Source of the DNA: Magnetococcales bacterium
GTDB lineage: Bacteria; Pseudomonadota; Magnetococcia; Magnetococcales; JADFYX01
DNA length: 33,036 bases
NCBI GenBank assembly: GCA_002753565.1
Contig: PEAM01000035.1
Span: 1 to 33,036 of the forward strand
Direction of reading: 5' to 3'
Positions 31,071-33,036 of this stretch are shown here, in pieces. The first letter of the stretch is position 1. Every line of letters begins with the position of its first letter. The position numbers were made by a program, and so were the translations under genes. The notes below the pieces were generated by a model, which worked only from the letters and a program-made list of their open reading frames with translations, was not told where the DNA came from and searched no databases.

Positions 31071-32435
31071 TTGGAAATGTTAAGAGTCTTGCAGCCCTTC
31101 TTCAGCAGTTTAGAAGAGGGCGTTCTTTTCCTGGATAGAGAGTTAAGAATCATTACCATCAACCAGGCGGCTGAAAAGATGGTTGGTCGAGAGTTGCACC
31201 AGGTGGTGGGTGAACTTTGCCCTACCCTGTTTAGTGGAACGGAGTGTGCTAAAAAATGTGCCAAGACAAAAAAATGTGTTCTAACCCCATCCAAGGATAA
31301 GCCGATGGAGGATGAAAGCCTGGCATTAAGTTTGGAGCGTCAGGACGGCTCACCTGTTTTTCTGAGAATGTGGGCAACACGATTGCCCAAAATAGAAGGA
31401 AAAACCCTTTTTAGCGTCATTCTTAGAGACCGTACACGAGAGGTTTTGCTAGAGGAAGAGGTGAAGGACAGGTTCTCTTTGGGGAATATGGTAGGACACA
31501 GTCCGGTTATGAGAGAACTGTTTAGAAATATTGTTCGTGCGGCCATGAGCAGCGCGACGGTTCTTATTCAAGGGGAGAGTGGAACCGGAAAAGAGTTGGT
31601 CGCCAAGGCACTCCATGACAATTCATCACGAGCCAAGGGGCCTTATATTCGAGTCCATTGTGCCTCATTCCCAGATAATTTGTTAGAGTCTGAGCTGTTT
31701 GGTTATGTCAAAGGTGCCTTTACTGGAGCTCAATCTGATCGAATGGGCCGCTTTGAGGCTGCCCATGGGGGAACCATTCTACTGGATGAAATTGGTGAAA
31801 TTTCATTGACCACTCAAGTTAAGTTGCTGCGGGTTCTGCAAGAAAAAGAGGTAGAGAGACTTGGGGAGAATAGCCCTAGAAAAATTGATGTTCGAGTCGT
31901 TGCGGCAACCAACCGAGGGCTGCAATCCATGGTCCAAGAGGGGACTTTTCGAGAGGATCTCTACTATCGTCTAAATGTATTGCCTTTAGAAACGCCCTCT
32001 TTACGAGAGCGAAGTGGAGATATTCCTGTCCTCGCTCAGGTTTTGTTAGAAGAGATGGCGCAACGTTATGGTCGAGAGGGGGTCTCTCTTTCTCGTGAAG
32101 CCATAGCTCTGTTGGAGTCCTACCATTGGCCAGGAAACGTCCGCGAGTTGAGCAATGTACTTGAGTATGCTTTAGTTCACTCGGTGGGTCGAGAAATTTT
32201 CAATCAGCACTTTCCTGATAAAATGGTAAATAAGATGCCGAAAGCGCTAGATGAAAAAGCTGAGACTGGGCAGAAAACTGTAGGATATTATCGAAAGCCA
32301 ATAGGGGAGTCAGAAAAGGATTTGATTCTTCGTGTGTTACAGTCGGTTAAGGGGAATAAAGTCCAGGCCGCCAAGCAGCTTAACATGTCACGAACCACTT
32401 TATGGAAGCGGCTTCGAGACTATGGATTAGGTTGA
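31071..32435 (+). CDS. PAS-domain sigma-54-dependent activator with cysteine-rich sensor
   Basis: The 454-residue protein has a PAS sensor (about 8-130), an AAA+ domain (about 145-375) and a Fis-type helix-turn-helix (NKVQAAKQLNMSRTTLWKRL). Walker A is GESGTGKE, the sigma-54 contact loop is the canonical GAFTGA, and Walker B is ILLDEIGEI. The sensor contains four cysteines at about 50, 59, 63 and 69 (spacing x8, x3, x5), which could bind iron-sulfur, heme or another redox cofactor. It lacks a receiver, so it senses directly. Start is TTG 31071 or ATG 31077; neither has ideal spacing to GGGGG. It is divergent from the 43-residue peptide gene and near the nir operon. Confidence 0.9.
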   Translation: MEMLRVLQPFFSSLEEGVLFLDRELRIITINQAAEKMVGRELHQVVGELCPTLFSGTECAKKCAKTKKCVLTPSKDKPMEDESLALSLERQDGSPVFLRMWATRLPKIEGKTLFSVILRDRTREVLLEEEVKDRFSLGNMVGHSPVMRELFRNIVRAAMSSATVLIQGESGTGKELVAKALHDNSSRAKGPYIRVHCASFPDNLLESELFGYVKGAFTGAQSDRMGRFEAAHGGTILLDEIGEISLTTQVKLLRVLQEKEVERLGENSPRKIDVRVVAATNRGLQSMVQEGTFREDLYYRLNVLPLETPSLRERSGDIPVLAQVLLEEMAQRYGREGVSLSREAIALLESYHWPGNVRELSNVLEYALVHSVGREIFNQHFPDKMVNKMPKALDEKAETGQKTVGYYRKPIGESEKDLILRVLQSVKGNKVQAAKQLNMSRTTLWKRLRDYGLG

Positions 32436-32542
32436 GAAAAAAGGGAGTCGTCAAAAAGTGTAGGGGCTCCAGAGGCGTGCTGACAACGGCTTTTTCCAGG
32501 TTAAAGGGAGCAATGTATTGTCATTCTCATTGAAAAATGGAC

Positions 32543-32760
32543 AGTATAGAGATTTCAAACCAAATGTGTACAAAACGATTGCGGATGGGTCTGGGAAGGT
32601 ATGAATGCCTTCCCAGCAGGTTTGGGCAGCGCCCAATGTCCTAATCCTTTGACTTTGCTTTTATTTTTTATCTTTAAAAGCGTGGGGGTTTGGGGGCCTG
32701 CAAGGCCTCCCAAGGTGTTGACTTTGCCTTTAACCATTGTCATTGTCCAAATTTGGTTTT
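32543..32760 (-). repeat. Dispersed palindromic repeat, copy B
   Basis: The reverse complement of this segment matches copy A (23738-23946) along its whole length, by eye at well over three quarters identity. Shared parts include GGTTAAAGGCAAAGTCAACA, the GGCCTTGCAGGCC palindrome, GCGCTGCCCAAA and the stem around 32591-32616. It lies 3' of the sigma-54 activator gene. Together with copy A it brackets the nir block in inverted orientation. Confidence 0.8.
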
Positions 32761-32770
32761 AACTGACTCT

Positions 32771-32885
32771 ATCTCCTGGGAGGTCTTGTAGCCTCCCAGA
32801 CCCCCTAGCTTCTAAAATTAAAAGCAAAAACAAAATCTTGGGCATTGCCTAAACCCACCAGAGACGGGCCGTCCCTAAACCCTCA
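32771..32885 (+). repeat. Dispersed palindromic repeat, diverged copy C
   Basis: In the same orientation as copy A but diverged and shorter. The order of parts is kept: CTGGGAGGTCTTGTAGCCTC, an A-rich stretch with AAAGCAAAAAC, TTGGGCATTGCCTAAACCC, then GAGACGGGCCGTCCCTAAAC. Compensating changes keep each stem roughly paired. Confidence 0.6.
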
Positions 32886-32938
32886 ACAGTGTCTGGTTCC
32901 GATTTGATTTGACTATATAGCAATTCCAAAATAAAATG

Positions 32939-33036
32939 TCACATCAACAGCTTTTCTAAAGGCTCAGATGGCTGAGTGGATAAACGCCGTTTTTTGAGAA
33001 TTGCGAACGACTGCTCAATTGGGTTGAAGTCAGGGC
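32939..33036 (-). mobile_element. IS630-type transposase, 3' end (cut by window edge)
   Basis: Read on the minus strand the frame encodes PDFNPIEQSFAILKKRR and ends ...LEKLLM-stop at 32939. PD(F/L)NPIE is the conserved block around the last catalytic Glu of IS630-family DDE transposases. Only about 32 residues are in the window, so I cannot say whether the gene is intact. A TA dinucleotide and AT-rich sequence near 32915-32938 could be the element end. Confidence 0.7.

Larger units (their letters stand above)
32436..32938. other. Non-coding repeat-rich region
   Basis: About 500 bases without a gene. It holds repeat copies B and C, listed separately, and the probable left end of an IS630-type element near 32915-32938. 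Confidence 0.7.

Noticed and set aside
31071-32435. NorR (nitric oxide regulator)
   Set aside because: NorR has a GAF sensor and its sites are GTCA-N3-TGAC-like; this protein has a PAS domain, and the local palindrome differs.

Overview
The window looks like chromosomal DNA from a Gram-negative proteobacterium that can respire with little oxygen. A MucR/Ros regulator, XerC next to a DUF484 protein, Mfd, an OmpA lipoprotein, several candidate sigma-54 promoters and a heme d1 operon all point that way. MucR plus palindromic intergenic repeats suggest an alphaproteobacterium or a deep relative such as the Magnetococcales, but that assignment is inference and not firmly supported. Many starts are GTG or TTG; Shine-Dalgarno sites and start/stop overlaps were used to choose among them. 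No rRNA, tRNA or CRISPR array was seen.

Left part (1-8.8 kb): a MucR-type regulator; a leftward DUF484, XerC and YdcF-like set; a divergent ArsR regulator and membrane rhodanese with a clear promoter/operator; a CYTH-domain protein; threonine synthase; a secreted lytic transglycosylase; and two exported proteins of unknown function.

Middle (8.8-23.6 kb): a leftward NtrC-type response regulator faces a single-PAS-domain protein. The gap between them holds tandem TTGC-rich palindromes and a good sigma-54 promoter, so the pair looks like a self-contained signalling unit. Then come a multidomain Hpt/receiver/GGDEF protein, Mfd, a glycosyltransferase, a leftward Bcp / DUF349-like / HD-GYP operon, an OmpA lipoprotein with thrombospondin type 3 repeats, a 30-residue membrane peptide gene with its own strong terminator, rubrerythrin, and an exported pentapeptide-repeat protein. 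The GGDEF and HD-GYP proteins make opposite contributions to cyclic-di-GMP.

Right part (23.7-32.8 kb): a compact leftward heme d1 operon reads nirC-nirF-nirD-nirL-nirGH(fused)-nirJ-nirN. It matches the Pseudomonas nir order but lacks nirS, nirM and nirE within the window. Upstream of it lies a 43-residue membrane peptide gene with a candidate sigma-54 promoter, divergent from a sigma-54 activator whose PAS domain carries four cysteines. This whole 8.6-kb block is bracketed by two inverted copies of a ~210-bp palindrome-rich repeat, with a third diverged copy and the 3' end of an IS630-type transposase at the right edge.

The observations most worth following are the two unannotated membrane micropeptides with sigma-54-like promoters, the two divergent sigma-54 regulator/target modules, and the repeat-bracketed heme d1 block.
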